Numbered from the stretch's first letter, positions 6,778 to 14,189 are shown. The stretch is 17,590 nt of DNA from JAPXSY01 sp034003585 (GCA_034003585.1 JAVEYH010000072.1:1-17590); one strand, 5' to 3'. Translations and numbers: made by a program. Notes: generated by a model from the letters alone, not told the origin.

Positions 6778-8715
6778 TCAGGCGTACTGGTTGCCGTAAC
6801 GCTCCCGCGTCAGCCCGCGCGGGAGTTCTTTGATGAAGCGGGAGGGCTTGCAGAAAAACACGCCGCCATCCCGCGTGCGCCGCATGCCGGGCGCGCACAG
6901 CACCAGCTCGTCCTTCGCGCGCGTGACCGCCACGTAGAACAGGCGGCGCTCCTCCGCGTCGTTCTCGGCCTCGCCCACGGAACGGCTGGAGGGGAACATC
7001 CCCTCGGTCACCCAGATCACGAACACCACGGGCCACTCCAGCCCTTTGGCCTGGTGCACGGTGCTGAGATGCAGCCGGTCCTCGGTTTCGCGTTCGGACC
7101 CGTCATACGCATGGTCGACATTGGTGAGCAGGGCCACCTCCTGCAGAAAGGCCTCCACGCCCGGGCTCTTGCCGATCTGCAGCGCCAACTCGCGGATGTC
7201 CTCCTCACGCTTGTCCGCGTTGTCGTAACGCCGGTAGAGGAGGGTGTGGTAAAACAGGTCGCAAAACCGCTGCACGATCTCGCCCCCCGCCGTGTCCAGA
7301 TTCTCGCTGTGGTAGGCCTGGAACAACCGGTCGATCGCCTCCCACTGCTCGCGCGCCGCCGGACGCATCGCCGCGCGCAGGCGGGCGCGCGCTTCGGGGG
7401 ATTGCGCGTCAAAGGTGTGGCCGATCTTGCTCCAGAGGGCCTCCACCGTTTTCTCGCCCACGCCGTCCAGCAGCCCCAGCAGGCGCCCGAACGCCAGGCG
7501 GTCGGAACGGTTCACGCAGACGCGCAGAAAGGCCAGCACGTCCTTGACGTGCGCCTGTTCGAACACGCCGATGCCGGAGGTGATCACGTAGGGCACGCGC
7601 GCGCGTCCCAGCGCGATCTGCAGTTCGATGGAGTGGTAGTGGGCGCGGTAGAGCACGGCCATGTCCCGCAGCCGGTAGCCGTCCTCCTGATACCGCTCCA
7701 TCAGGGCAAGCAGGGCCGCGGCCTGCTCCTCGCCGTCGCGCAGAAACAGGACCTGGGGTTTGTTGCGCGCCTTGCGCGTGGGCCGCAGGGTCTTCTGAAA
7801 CTGCTCGGGGTTGCCGCGGATGCAGGCGTTGGCCACCTCCAGCACCTCCGGCACGCTCCGGTAATTGCGCTCCAGTTTGACCATGCGGCAGGCCGGCCAG
7901 CGTTTGGGGAACTCCATGATGTTGCGGAAATCCGCCCCGCGCCACGAGTAGATGCACTGGAAATCGTCGCCCACCGCCATGATGTTGCCGTGCGTGCCCG
8001 CCAGAATGTCCACCATCCGGGCCTGCAGCAGATTGGTGTCCTGATATTCGTCCACCAGCACATGCCGGAAGCGGCTCTGGTAAAAAACGCGCACCGCCTC
8101 ATGTTCGGTCAGGAGCCGCAGGCCGTTCACCAGCAGGTCGTCGAAATCCATGGCGCCCATCCCGCGTTTCTTTTCCGCGTAGAGGTTCGCCACGCGGAGG
8201 ATCTCCATCGGATCGACCCGCAGTTCGGTGAGCATCGAATCCAGCACATCCTCGATGTCGCAGGCGCGGTTGGCGGCGCTGCCGATCAGGGAGGCGATCA
8301 CGTCCTTCTTGGGGAACTCCTTGCGGTTCCGCACGGTTTCCCGGATGCACAGGTCGATCAGGCTGTGCGAATCGTCGCGGTCGAGAATCGTGAAATCGTG
8401 GGGATACCCGAGACGGTCGCCGAAGCGCCGCAGAAACCGGTTGCAGACATGGTGGAAGGTGCCGCTCCAGAGGTTGCCGACCGTCTCGCCCGCAACCTCC
8501 TTGGCCCGCTCCAGCATCTCCCGCGCGGCGCGGTTGGTAAAGGTCAGCAGCAGCAGCCCGTCCGGCGGCTCGCCCTGTTCGACGAGGTAGGCCACCCGGT
8601 AGACCAACGTCCGGGTCTTGCCCGTGCCCGCGGCCGCCAGCACCAGCAGGGGGCCTTCTCCCGCCGTGGCCGCCTCACACTGTTCGGGGTTCAGCAGTCT
8701 GGAATAATCGGTCAT
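6778..8715 (-). CDS. UvrD/PcrA/Rep-type ATP-dependent DNA helicase (SF1A)
   Basis: A 645-residue 3'-5' DNA helicase acting in repair or replication restart. Motifs in order: Q-motif region LNPEQCEA, Walker A AAAGTGKT (27-34), TFTNRAAREM, Walker B LVDEYQDTN (220-228), GDDFQCIYSWRGAD, NYRS, the STVHQAKGLEW block and VTRAKDEL near the end. At 645 residues it is shorter than typical PcrA/UvrD (about 720) and stops soon after the last helicase motif, so the C-terminal extension that contacts RNA polymerase in PcrA/UvrD seems to be missing. UvrD, PcrA and Rep cannot be told apart reliably here. No Shine-Dalgarno is evident before the ATG. A 99 bp gap separates it from thioredoxin upstream, including a GC-rich 6 bp hairpin at 8766-8780. 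Confidence 0.93.
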   Translation of the reverse strand: MTDYSRLLNPEQCEAATAGEGPLLVLAAAGTGKTRTLVYRVAYLVEQGEPPDGLLLLTFTNRAAREMLERAKEVAGETVGNLWSGTFHHVCNRFLRRFGDRLGYPHDFTILDRDDSHSLIDLCIRETVRNRKEFPKKDVIASLIGSAANRACDIEDVLDSMLTELRVDPMEILRVANLYAEKKRGMGAMDFDDLLVNGLRLLTEHEAVRVFYQSRFRHVLVDEYQDTNLLQARMVDILAGTHGNIMAVGDDFQCIYSWRGADFRNIMEFPKRWPACRMVKLERNYRSVPEVLEVANACIRGNPEQFQKTLRPTRKARNKPQVLFLRDGEEQAAALLALMERYQEDGYRLRDMAVLYRAHYHSIELQIALGRARVPYVITSGIGVFEQAHVKDVLAFLRVCVNRSDRLAFGRLLGLLDGVGEKTVEALWSKIGHTFDAQSPEARARLRAAMRPAAREQWEAIDRLFQAYHSENLDTAGGEIVQRFCDLFYHTLLYRRYDNADKREEDIRELALQIGKSPGVEAFLQEVALLTNVDHAYDGSERETEDRLHLSTVHQAKGLEWPVVFVIWVTEGMFPSSRSVGEAENDAEERRLFYVAVTRAKDELVLCAPGMRRTRDGGVFFCKPSRFIKELPRGLTRERYGNQYA

Positions 8716-8814
8716 GGGAATACGCGCGCCCGCTTCCGCGGACCGTGGGAACGGGGATCCGCAGGCGCGCCGGCGGCGCGGGAATGGGATCGCGGATAAG
8801 GGCGGGCCCGGAGG

Positions 8815-9144
8815 TCAGGCGCCGAGCGCCGACTCGACGGCCTTCACCAGCGCGTCGCCGCGCTGCAGGCCCACCATCTGCTGCACCATCTGGCCGTCCT
8901 TGAAGATCAGCAGGGCCGGGATGCTCTTGATTCCGAACCGCACGGCCAGATCTTTGGCGTCATCGACATTGACCTTCGCCACGTTCGCCCGGCCCGCCAA
9001 TGCGGGGGCCACCTGGGTTTCCAGGATCGGCGTCTGCATCTTGCAGGGACCGCACCACGGGGCCCAGAAATCCACCAGCGTGACGCCCTGCGCCACCGCG
9101 CCGTCAAAGGTCGCGTCCGTCAAGTCCAATACCGTACCGGCCAT
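8815..9144 (-). CDS. trxA: Thioredoxin
   Basis: A 109-residue cytoplasmic thiol-disulfide oxidoreductase that reduces protein disulfides with electrons from thioredoxin reductase. It has the full thioredoxin fold: LVDFWAPWCGPCK with the catalytic cysteines at 31 and 34, then VNVDDAKDLAVRFGIKSIPALLIFKDG, including the cis-proline motif IPALL. The reading frame is open further upstream, but the ATG at 9144 is chosen: the protein then has the normal thioredoxin length, and a consensus GGAGG ribosome site lies a few bases before it. A sigma70-like promoter at 9191-9220 gives a short leader of about 40 bases, so it should be expressed separately from the protease gene upstream. Confidence 0.95.
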   Translation of the reverse strand: MAGTVLDLTDATFDGAVAQGVTLVDFWAPWCGPCKMQTPILETQVAPALAGRANVAKVNVDDAKDLAVRFGIKSIPALLIFKDGQMVQQMVGLQRGDALVKAVESALGA

Positions 9145-9190
9145 ATCCGCCTCCTCACGCCCCCAACCGCTGGGGTTCACGTTTCCCCGT

Positions 9191-9220
9191 ATCATAACGG
9201 GTCCCCCCGCCCGAAGGCAA
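9191..9220 (-). promoter_or_regulatory. Sigma70-like promoter for thioredoxin
   Basis: On the - strand, TTGCCT (9220-9215, 4 of 6 to TTGACA) and TATGAT (9196-9191, 5 of 6 to TATAAT) are 18 bp apart. The predicted start near 9184 lies about 40 bases before the thioredoxin ATG, leaving room for its GGAGG site. The -35 and the bases after it (TTGCCTTCG) are the same as in the prenyltransferase promoter. Confidence 0.6.
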
Positions 9221-9240
9221 GAACGCAAAGGGATGCGGAC

Positions 9241-9858
9241 TCACCCGATCGGGAAGAGCAGAAAGACGCCGACGGTCCAGAGCGCGTGGGAGACAACGCA
9301 GGCGGTGAGGTTGCGGCGCCAGCGGTAGAGCGCGCACCAGAAAAGCCCGGCCACGCTTGCGGCCAGGACCAGCATGAGGTTGCCGGAGACCAGGTGCACG
9401 GCGCCGTAGAGTGCGGTGCCGAGGACGAGTCCGGTCGTCGCGCCCCAGCGCGCCGCGGCCTGGCGCTGCACGAACCCGCGCCAGAACAGCTCTTCGCCGG
9501 GACTGGTCACCAGCAGCAGGAGGGCGCCGATCAGCCACGGATGGCCCGCGCCGCGGATCGCGTAGATCGCGTCCACCTGTTGCGGCGCGAAACCGAACAG
9601 GCGGCAGGCCAGCGCGTTTCCGGCCCAGAAGAGACCGTAGAGCGCCGCCGCCGCCGCCACGCCGATGAGCCCCTCGGCGGGCGTCAGGTCGGCGCGGCGC
9701 CACGGCACTCCCGCCGCCGCGATCGAGGCGGCGCAGAGTCCGCACACGGTCAGGGTGATCTTGACCCAGAAGTTGCCTGCGGGGCAGCCGAAAACCCAGA
9801 GAAATCCCATGGCCGCCAGGGCCGTGAGCAGCCAGAAATGCCGGTGGGTCGCGCGCAT
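9241..9858 (-). CDS. CPBP-family intramembrane metalloprotease (CAAX/Abi type)
   Basis: A 205-residue, very hydrophobic protein with about six membrane segments. It carries the family's catalytic motifs: EELFWR (E122, E123, R127), a histidine in GAVHLVSGN (H155) and a late histidine in VVSHALWT (H191). These define the CPBP family of intramembrane endopeptidases related to eukaryotic CAAX prenyl protease 2; bacterial members have varied, mostly unknown targets. The ATG at 9858 has AAAGGAA upstream and sits 11 bp after the stop of the prenyltransferase, so the two should share a transcript. The frame stays open upstream through the prenyltransferase, but that part is antisense-like composition from a frame shadow, not protein. 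Confidence 0.88.
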   Translation of the reverse strand: MRATHRHFWLLTALAAMGFLWVFGCPAGNFWVKITLTVCGLCAASIAAAGVPWRRADLTPAEGLIGVAAAAALYGLFWAGNALACRLFGFAPQQVDAIYAIRGAGHPWLIGALLLLVTSPGEELFWRGFVQRQAAARWGATTGLVLGTALYGAVHLVSGNLMLVLAASVAGLFWCALYRWRRNLTACVVSHALWTVGVFLLFPIG

Positions 9859-9869
9859 GAAAGATTCCT

Positions 9870-10772
9870 TTATCCGAAAAAGAGACCCAGCGTGAGCAGG
9901 GTGCCGAAGAAAAAATGGAGACCTGCGGAGAGGCCCTCCAGCCGGCTGATCCGTGCTGGGTCGCAGGCATGGAATCCCGCGGCGCAGGTGCGGAGCGCGC
10001 CCACGGTGAACGGCAGCGTGAGGAGGGCGATGCCGGCCCGGGGCGGCAACAGGCCGGCCGCGATCCCGGCGGCCAGGATCAGGTGGGGTAGGATGTGCAG
10101 GGCCATGAACAGCCGCGGGGCGCGCTCGGAGCCCAGAACCAGCGAGACGGTCCGGATGCCGGCCCGGCGGTCGGATACCATGTCGCGCAGGTCGTTGCCG
10201 TGCAGGATCGCGCCGACCAGGCAGGCGACCGGAAGGGAGACGATCAGGCTCGGGAGGGTGAGGGTCCGGGTTTGGGCGAAGTAGCTGGCGGTGACCATCA
10301 GCACCCCCATGAGCAGCGCCACCGCAGGCAGACCGAAGCCCGCATATTTGAAACGCGGCCCGGTTGTGTAGCACGCGGCGCCCGCCACGCCGGCCGCCGC
10401 GAAGCCCGCGAGGCGCCAGTCGCTCCGCGCGGCGGCCAGCGCGCCGGCCAGGGCGCCCGCGAGCAGGCAGAACACCCCGGCCCCCAAGACCTGGCAGGGC
10501 CGCAGCGTGCCGTTGACCAGGTGCGGGGCGGTTGGCGGGTTTGCGGAGGTGTCCACGCCGGAACGGAAATCGCCGTAGGTGTTCAGCAGGTTGGCCGAGA
10601 TCTGCAGCAGCCACCCGCTGAGCAGACAGAGCGCCAGAAGCGGTCCGTTGAAGTGACCGTCGTGGGCCGCGAGCGCCGCGCCGACGGTGACCGGGACCGT
10701 TGAGGCGGTCAGGGACCAGAAACGCGGCACGGTCAACCAGGGGAGGGGCGCTTGGGTTCGGGAAAAAGGCAT
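9870..10772 (-). CDS. UbiA-family prenyltransferase, MenA-like
   Basis: A 300-residue membrane protein with eight or nine hydrophobic segments. It bears both Asp-rich motifs of the UbiA superfamily: NLLNTYGDFRSGVD (61-74), which binds the prenyl diphosphate through Mg, and GNDLRDMVSDRRAG (192-205). The NLLN...GD form and the sequence GPRFKYAGFG between the motifs are closest to MenA, 1,4-dihydroxy-2-naphthoate prenyltransferase of menaquinone synthesis. No other men gene is nearby, so another aromatic acceptor is possible. The ATG at 10772 is preferred over a TTG at 10820: the MPFSRTQ start fits the family, and a good promoter ends only five bases upstream. No Shine-Dalgarno precedes the ATG, consistent with leaderless translation. 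Confidence 0.85.
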   Translation of the reverse strand: MPFSRTQAPLPWLTVPRFWSLTASTVPVTVGAALAAHDGHFNGPLLALCLLSGWLLQISANLLNTYGDFRSGVDTSANPPTAPHLVNGTLRPCQVLGAGVFCLLAGALAGALAAARSDWRLAGFAAAGVAGAACYTTGPRFKYAGFGLPAVALLMGVLMVTASYFAQTRTLTLPSLIVSLPVACLVGAILHGNDLRDMVSDRRAGIRTVSLVLGSERAPRLFMALHILPHLILAAGIAAGLLPPRAGIALLTLPFTVGALRTCAAGFHACDPARISRLEGLSAGLHFFFGTLLTLGLFFG

Positions 10773-10777
10773 AACGT

Positions 10778-10806
10778 AGTATACGGACGGGGCGTCTCGA
10801 AGGCAA
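10778..10806 (-). promoter_or_regulatory. Sigma70-like promoter giving a leaderless prenyltransferase mRNA
   Basis: On the - strand, TTGCCT (10806-10801) and TATACT (10783-10778, 5 of 6 to consensus) are exactly 17 bp apart. Only five bases (ACGTT) separate the -10 box from the ATG at 10772, so transcription should begin at or within a base or two of the start codon. The lack of a ribosome-binding site there agrees with this. Confidence 0.6.
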
Positions 10807-10850
10807 GCGGGGCCGGCCAATTCTCATTTTGCATAGAGGCAAAGCCGAAA

Positions 10851-10894
10851 TCGCTATCGGGATCGGATCTTCGGCGTCGGAATCGGGGTCGGAA
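10851..10894. repeat. Degenerate hexamer repeat (TCGGNN)n
   Basis: Reading six at a time from 10851: TCGCTA, TCGGGA, TCGGAT, then a two-base CT, then TCGGCG, TCGGAA, TCGGGG, TCGGAA. The shared TCGG core and constant period identify a decayed microsatellite. It lies outside any accepted gene. Confidence 0.6.
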
Positions 10895-11090
10895 GCGCTT
10901 TCCTCAAAAGAAAAGCGCCAATCAATTAAGAGGGGATACCTTTTTTCGATGTTCGACACACGACGCTCGGGATTTCAAAACCCCTAATTCCTCCCTTCTA
11001 ACTCCTTTGGGTGTGGGCTTTCTTCCGCGCGCGTGATGTGATACAACACCCCTTACACGGGACGGAAGGGAAAAAGAGGTGGGGGGAGCG

Positions 11091-11777
11091 ATGAGGCGAT
11101 GGGTTTGGCTAAGCGCGCTGGCAGTCGGGTTCGGTCTGGCGGCGGCGGTGGGGATTTTGGGGCTGCGGGACACCCGGCCGGTGCTCGTCTGCCTGGGGGA
11201 CAGTCTGACCTCCTGCGGCGGGCCGGGCGGCCGCTACAGCGATTGGCTGGCGCGGTTCATGCCGTATGTCCGGGTGATTGACGCCGGTGTGGGCGGGGAC
11301 ACGCTGGTGGGCGGGCGCGCGCGGTTTGGGCGGGATGTGCTGGCGCATGATCCGGATGTGCTGGTGATCGCGCTGGGCGCGAACGATTTCTGGCAGCGCA
11401 GCCGGCCGCCGGAGGCGCTGGCTGCGGATTTGGAGGCGATGGTGCGCGAGGCGCGGGCACGCTCGATGCGGGTGGTGGTGGCGAGTTGTTTCGGCGACCG
11501 GTCTTTCTGGGAGGAGCCGTGCGTGGAGTTCGCGCCGGACCGGTTCGCGCTGGCGCGTGAGATCGCGCGGCTGGAGCGCGGGGTGTGCGAGGCGCATGGG
11601 GCGGAGTATGTGCCCAACATGCAGACGGACATCAAACCCAACCGGCTGCCGCCCTACTGGGACCATACCGACCACCCCAACCGCGCCGGCAACGAGCAGG
11701 TGGCGCTGCGGTTGCTGCCCGCGGTCCGGCGGGCGGTCGAACTTGACGGCGCCAAAGCTTCGCCGTATAGTAGATAG
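11091..11777 (+). CDS. SGNH/GDSL-family hydrolase, membrane-anchored or secreted
   Basis: A 228-residue SGNH hydrolase, probably an esterase, acetylesterase or lysophospholipase-like enzyme acting outside the cytoplasm. Residues 1-25 are a basic then hydrophobic signal or anchor. Block I is CLGDSLT with the nucleophile S38; block II glycine lies in AGVGGDT (65-71); block III is GAND (96-99). The last block reads DHTDHPN (191-197): the catalytic His should be H195, but the usual D-x-x-H spacing gives His, not Asp, at 192, so the acid must be D191 or D194. The ATG at 11091 is chosen over a GTG at 11079 because GGGGGA lies just before it. Substrate unknown. Its last codons contain the promoter of the next gene. 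Confidence 0.85.
   Translation: MRRWVWLSALAVGFGLAAAVGILGLRDTRPVLVCLGDSLTSCGGPGGRYSDWLARFMPYVRVIDAGVGGDTLVGGRARFGRDVLAHDPDVLVIALGANDFWQRSRPPEALAADLEAMVREARARSMRVVVASCFGDRSFWEEPCVEFAPDRFALAREIARLERGVCEAHGAEYVPNMQTDIKPNRLPPYWDHTDHPNRAGNEQVALRLLPAVRRAVELDGAKASPYSR
11743..11771 (+). promoter_or_regulatory. Near-consensus sigma70 promoter for the TPR gene
   Basis: TTGACG (11743-11748) and TATAGT (11766-11771), each 5 of 6 to consensus, lie exactly 17 bp apart. The -35, the spacer and the -10 all fall inside the final codons of the hydrolase. The predicted start near 11778 is about 42 bases before the TPR gene's ATG. Confidence 0.72.
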
Positions 11778-11819
11778 CTTATTGCGCAACAGGGGTGCGG
11801 TAAGAAGTGAGGACGCGGT

Positions 11820-13226
11820 ATGGCAGGTGAAAAAGCGGAACAGGTGGCCCAGCAGGCCCAGAATTTCTACAACAAAGGGGTTGCCGCCTTTGAGCGCGCC
11901 AACCTCGAGATCGCGATTGACCTTCTGATGCAGTGCGTGATCCTGGCGCCGGGTTTTTCGCGGGCCCGGAAGTTTTTGCGGGCCGCGCAGATCGCCAAAT
12001 TCCGCAAAGCCAGGAAGAGTCTGGTTTCCGACAAGATGCGGGATGCGGGCGCGTTTCTCCAGCGGCTGAAGGTCACGGGCCTGATGAAGGCCGGCAAGCA
12101 TGAGGCGGCGCTGATCGAGTGCGAAAAGCTGCTCGCCACGAATCCGCTCCAGTCGGAGAACGTGGAGCTGGCGGTGGCGGTGGCCGAGGCCGCCGGACAC
12201 CCGGATGCGGCGCTCTTCACGGTCGAGGCGGCCTATGAGAACAACCCCGACGACATGACGCTGCTGCGGCGCGTGGCCGATTACTACATGGCGGTGGGCG
12301 ATTATGACAAGGCGCGCGAGGCGTATCTGAAACTGAACGCCTACAAGCCGAACGACCAGACGATTTTCAAACTCCTCAAGGATGCGGAAGCCCGCATGAC
12401 CATGGCCAGCGGCGGCTGGGAGGAGAACGCCGGACAGAGGGACGGGTACCGGAATCTGATCGCGAATAAGGAGCAGGCCAAGAAGCTGGACATGCAGGCC
12501 AAGGCGGTGGTGGCCGGTTCCGATGCCGACGCCTTGATCGATGAGGCCCGGGCCCGGATCGAGAAAGAGCCGAACAACCTCAACTTCTACCGTGCCCTCG
12601 CGCGGCTCTACACGCAGAACAAACGCTTCGACGAGGCGGTGCAGACGCTGGAGGCGGCGCGCGGGGTGAATGCGGCGGACCCGGAACTGGACCGGGCCCT
12701 GACGGCCACGAAGATCTCGGCGTTCGAGTCCCGGATCGAGGCGCTGCGGACCGCGGGTGACGTCGCGGCCGCGGCCGCGGCCGAGACGGAGATGAACCAG
12801 TTCATCTTTGATGATCTGGTCTCGCGCGTGCAGCGCTATCCGAATGATCTCAAGCTGCGTTTCGAATTGGGCCTGCAGTATTACAAGTACGAGTATTTCG
12901 ACGACGCCATCGGACAGTTGCAGCTCGCGCAGCGCAGCCCCAAGGAGCGCGTCGAGGCTCTCTATTATCTGGCGAAGTGCTTTGCCAGGAAAGGCCAGCG
13001 CGATATGGCGGTCATGCAGCTTGAAACCGCCAACGACCAGTTGCCGATCATGGACGAGCTGAAGAAGAAGGTGGTGTTCGATCTGGGTGTGCTGGCCGAG
13101 GAGGCGGGGGACATCGAGAAGGCCTTCGCCTACTACAAGGATGTCTACGGCGCGGATATCGGTTTCGAGGATATCGGTGCGCGCATGGAGCGCATCTACA
13201 AGCTGCGGCAGGCCCAGCCGGGTTGA
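11820..13226 (+). CDS. Tetratricopeptide-repeat protein
   Basis: A 468-residue, all-helical protein made largely of TPR-like helix pairs, for example around residues 14-46, 80-105, 150-180, 250-290 and 340-440 (ALYYLAKCFARKGQRDMAVMQL is typical). There is no signal peptide or membrane segment, so it is expected in the cytoplasm or at the inner face of the membrane, as a protein-protein scaffold. Residues about 300-325 are Ala/Glu rich. No enzyme motif is visible and I cannot name a partner. The start has TGAGGA eight bases upstream and its own near-consensus promoter inside the preceding gene, which argues for strong independent expression. The stop is six bases from that of the convergent amidohydrolase. 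Confidence 0.85.
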   Translation: MAGEKAEQVAQQAQNFYNKGVAAFERANLEIAIDLLMQCVILAPGFSRARKFLRAAQIAKFRKARKSLVSDKMRDAGAFLQRLKVTGLMKAGKHEAALIECEKLLATNPLQSENVELAVAVAEAAGHPDAALFTVEAAYENNPDDMTLLRRVADYYMAVGDYDKAREAYLKLNAYKPNDQTIFKLLKDAEARMTMASGGWEENAGQRDGYRNLIANKEQAKKLDMQAKAVVAGSDADALIDEARARIEKEPNNLNFYRALARLYTQNKRFDEAVQTLEAARGVNAADPELDRALTATKISAFESRIEALRTAGDVAAAAAAETEMNQFIFDDLVSRVQRYPNDLKLRFELGLQYYKYEYFDDAIGQLQLAQRSPKERVEALYYLAKCFARKGQRDMAVMQLETANDQLPIMDELKKKVVFDLGVLAEEAGDIEKAFAYYKDVYGADIGFEDIGARMERIYKLRQAQPG

Positions 13227-13232
13227 GAGCCG

Positions 13233-14057
13233 CTACCCCGTGATCCCCAGAAAACGGGCCGCGTTGCCGCCCAGGATGGCGCGCTCGGCCTCCGCGCCGA
13301 GAGCGGCCGACCGCACGAAGGCGACGCCGTCCGCGAACCCCAGCCAGGGCCAGTCGGTGGCGAACAGGAGCCGGTCCGCCGGATGTTCGCGCAGCAGGCG
13401 GGGCAGCAGCGGGTCCTCCCAATTCTGGCGCAGGATGGCGGTGTCGAGATAGGTGTCCGTCCCGAGCAGGTGCGTCACGGATTCGTCCCACTGGCGCCAC
13501 CCGCCCAGATGCGAGGCGATGAGGCGCAAGCCGGGAACCTCCCGCATCACGCGCGCCACGCGGGCGGGACCGCAGACCGGCTCGAACGGGAAGCCGATGT
13601 CAAATCCGCAGTGGCACTGCACCACGAGCCCCAGATCCCGGCAGCAGCGGAAAAACTCCAGCATCGGCTGCGAATCGAGCACGCAAGGCTGGTAATACGG
13701 GTGCAGTTTGATCCCGCGCAGGCCGCTTTCGGCCACACGGGTGAGATGGGCGAAACGGGCGTCGTCATCCGGATGCACGGAGGCGAACGGGATCAGGCGG
13801 CGGGCCGCGTCTTCGCCGCGCTCGCCGTCCCGCAGCGCCAGGGCCTCCCGCAACAGCCCCTCGAAAAGATCGGGGCGCGTGGCGATGGGGCAGACCACGG
13901 CCCGGTCCACACCGTCGCGCCGGAGATCTTCCAGCAGCGCGTCCACAGTCCCGTCCGCCACCGGGGCGATCACGCTTCCGGCCTTTGCGGTGAGCGTGGC
14001 AAGCGCCCGCGCTGCCAAATGATCGGGAAAAATGTGGGTGTGGACGTCGATCAGCAT
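13233..14057 (-). CDS. Amidohydrolase-2 family metal-dependent hydrolase
   Basis: A 274-residue TIM-barrel hydrolase of the amidohydrolase_2 (PF04909-like) family, which includes decarboxylases and lactone hydrolases. Metal or active-site residues seen are H6 and H8 in DVHTHIF, H119 in GIKLHP, H149 in VVQCHCGFD, H183 in SHLGG and D235 in FATDWPW; the gene ends with the family's NAARFLGI helix. Cytoplasmic; substrate unknown. The ATG at 14057 is chosen because MLIDVHTH is the normal family start. A run of nine Gs on the coding strand (14071-14063) lies five bases before the ATG where a ribosome site would be. A -10-like TATTAT at 14107-14102 lacks a well-spaced -35. Divergent from the DEAD-box gene. 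Confidence 0.9.
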   Translation of the reverse strand: MLIDVHTHIFPDHLAARALATLTAKAGSVIAPVADGTVDALLEDLRRDGVDRAVVCPIATRPDLFEGLLREALALRDGERGEDAARRLIPFASVHPDDDARFAHLTRVAESGLRGIKLHPYYQPCVLDSQPMLEFFRCCRDLGLVVQCHCGFDIGFPFEPVCGPARVARVMREVPGLRLIASHLGGWRQWDESVTHLLGTDTYLDTAILRQNWEDPLLPRLLREHPADRLLFATDWPWLGFADGVAFVRSAALGAEAERAILGGNAARFLGITG

Positions 14058-14150
14058 CAGAACCCCCCCCCGGCCTGCCGGATGCGGCCAATGGGGGTAG
14101 AATAATACGGTGCGGCCCGCGCGGCGAGAACAAACCGCAGGGGTCTTGGC

Positions 14151-14179
14151 TTTACTTTGACCGCCGGAAAGGGTATATA
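14151..14179 (+). promoter_or_regulatory. Candidate promoter for the DEAD-box helicase
   Basis: TTTACT (14151-14156, 4 of 6) and TATATA (14174-14179, 4 of 6) are 17 bp apart. The -10 ends ten bases before the ATG at 14190, so a start near 14186 would give a leader of only about four bases. A closer -35-like TTGACC (14157-14162) has too short a spacer (11 bp). Confidence 0.4.
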
Positions 14180-14189
14180 CGGTTGCCAC

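Larger units (their letters stand above)
10773..11090. other. 318 bp intergenic gap with decayed short repeats between divergent genes
   Basis: No convincing gene. The leftmost part is the prenyltransferase promoter. Positions 10851-10894 hold seven hexamers of the form TCGNNN, mostly TCGGNN, with one two-base break (CT at 10869-10870). Around 10946-10970 lies a TTCGATGTTCGA-like stretch. CTAATTCCT (10984-10992) and CTAACTCCT (10998-11006) are near-identical copies in a pyrimidine-rich run. The right end supplies the ribosome site of the hydrolase gene. A - strand reading frame across this gap (GTG at 10959) has low-complexity Asp/Ser/Pro residues and is not accepted as protein. Confidence 0.5.

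Noticed and set aside
8766..8780. GC-rich hairpin after thioredoxin as an intrinsic terminator
   Set aside because: It is only 6 bp with a three-base loop and no T tract on the - strand; such hairpins are common by chance at this base composition.
7054..8799. A 581-codon + strand frame opposite the helicase
   Set aside because: The - strand frame has every SF1 helicase motif in order; the + strand product has shadow composition and no motif.
10940..10945. T run as part of a terminator
   Set aside because: No stable hairpin precedes it and no gene on that strand ends nearby.
9859..10959. N-terminal extension of the protease frame (GTG start at 10959)
   Set aside because: The extension lies out of frame within the prenyltransferase, whose motifs are clear. 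It begins in decayed intergenic repeats and is Arg/Pro/Gly rich. The protease has its own ATG and ribosome site at 9858.
14102..14133. Promoter TTGTTC / TATTAT for the amidohydrolase
   Set aside because: The -10 is good but the spacer is 20 bp and the correctly spaced -35 matches poorly, so it was not listed as a feature.
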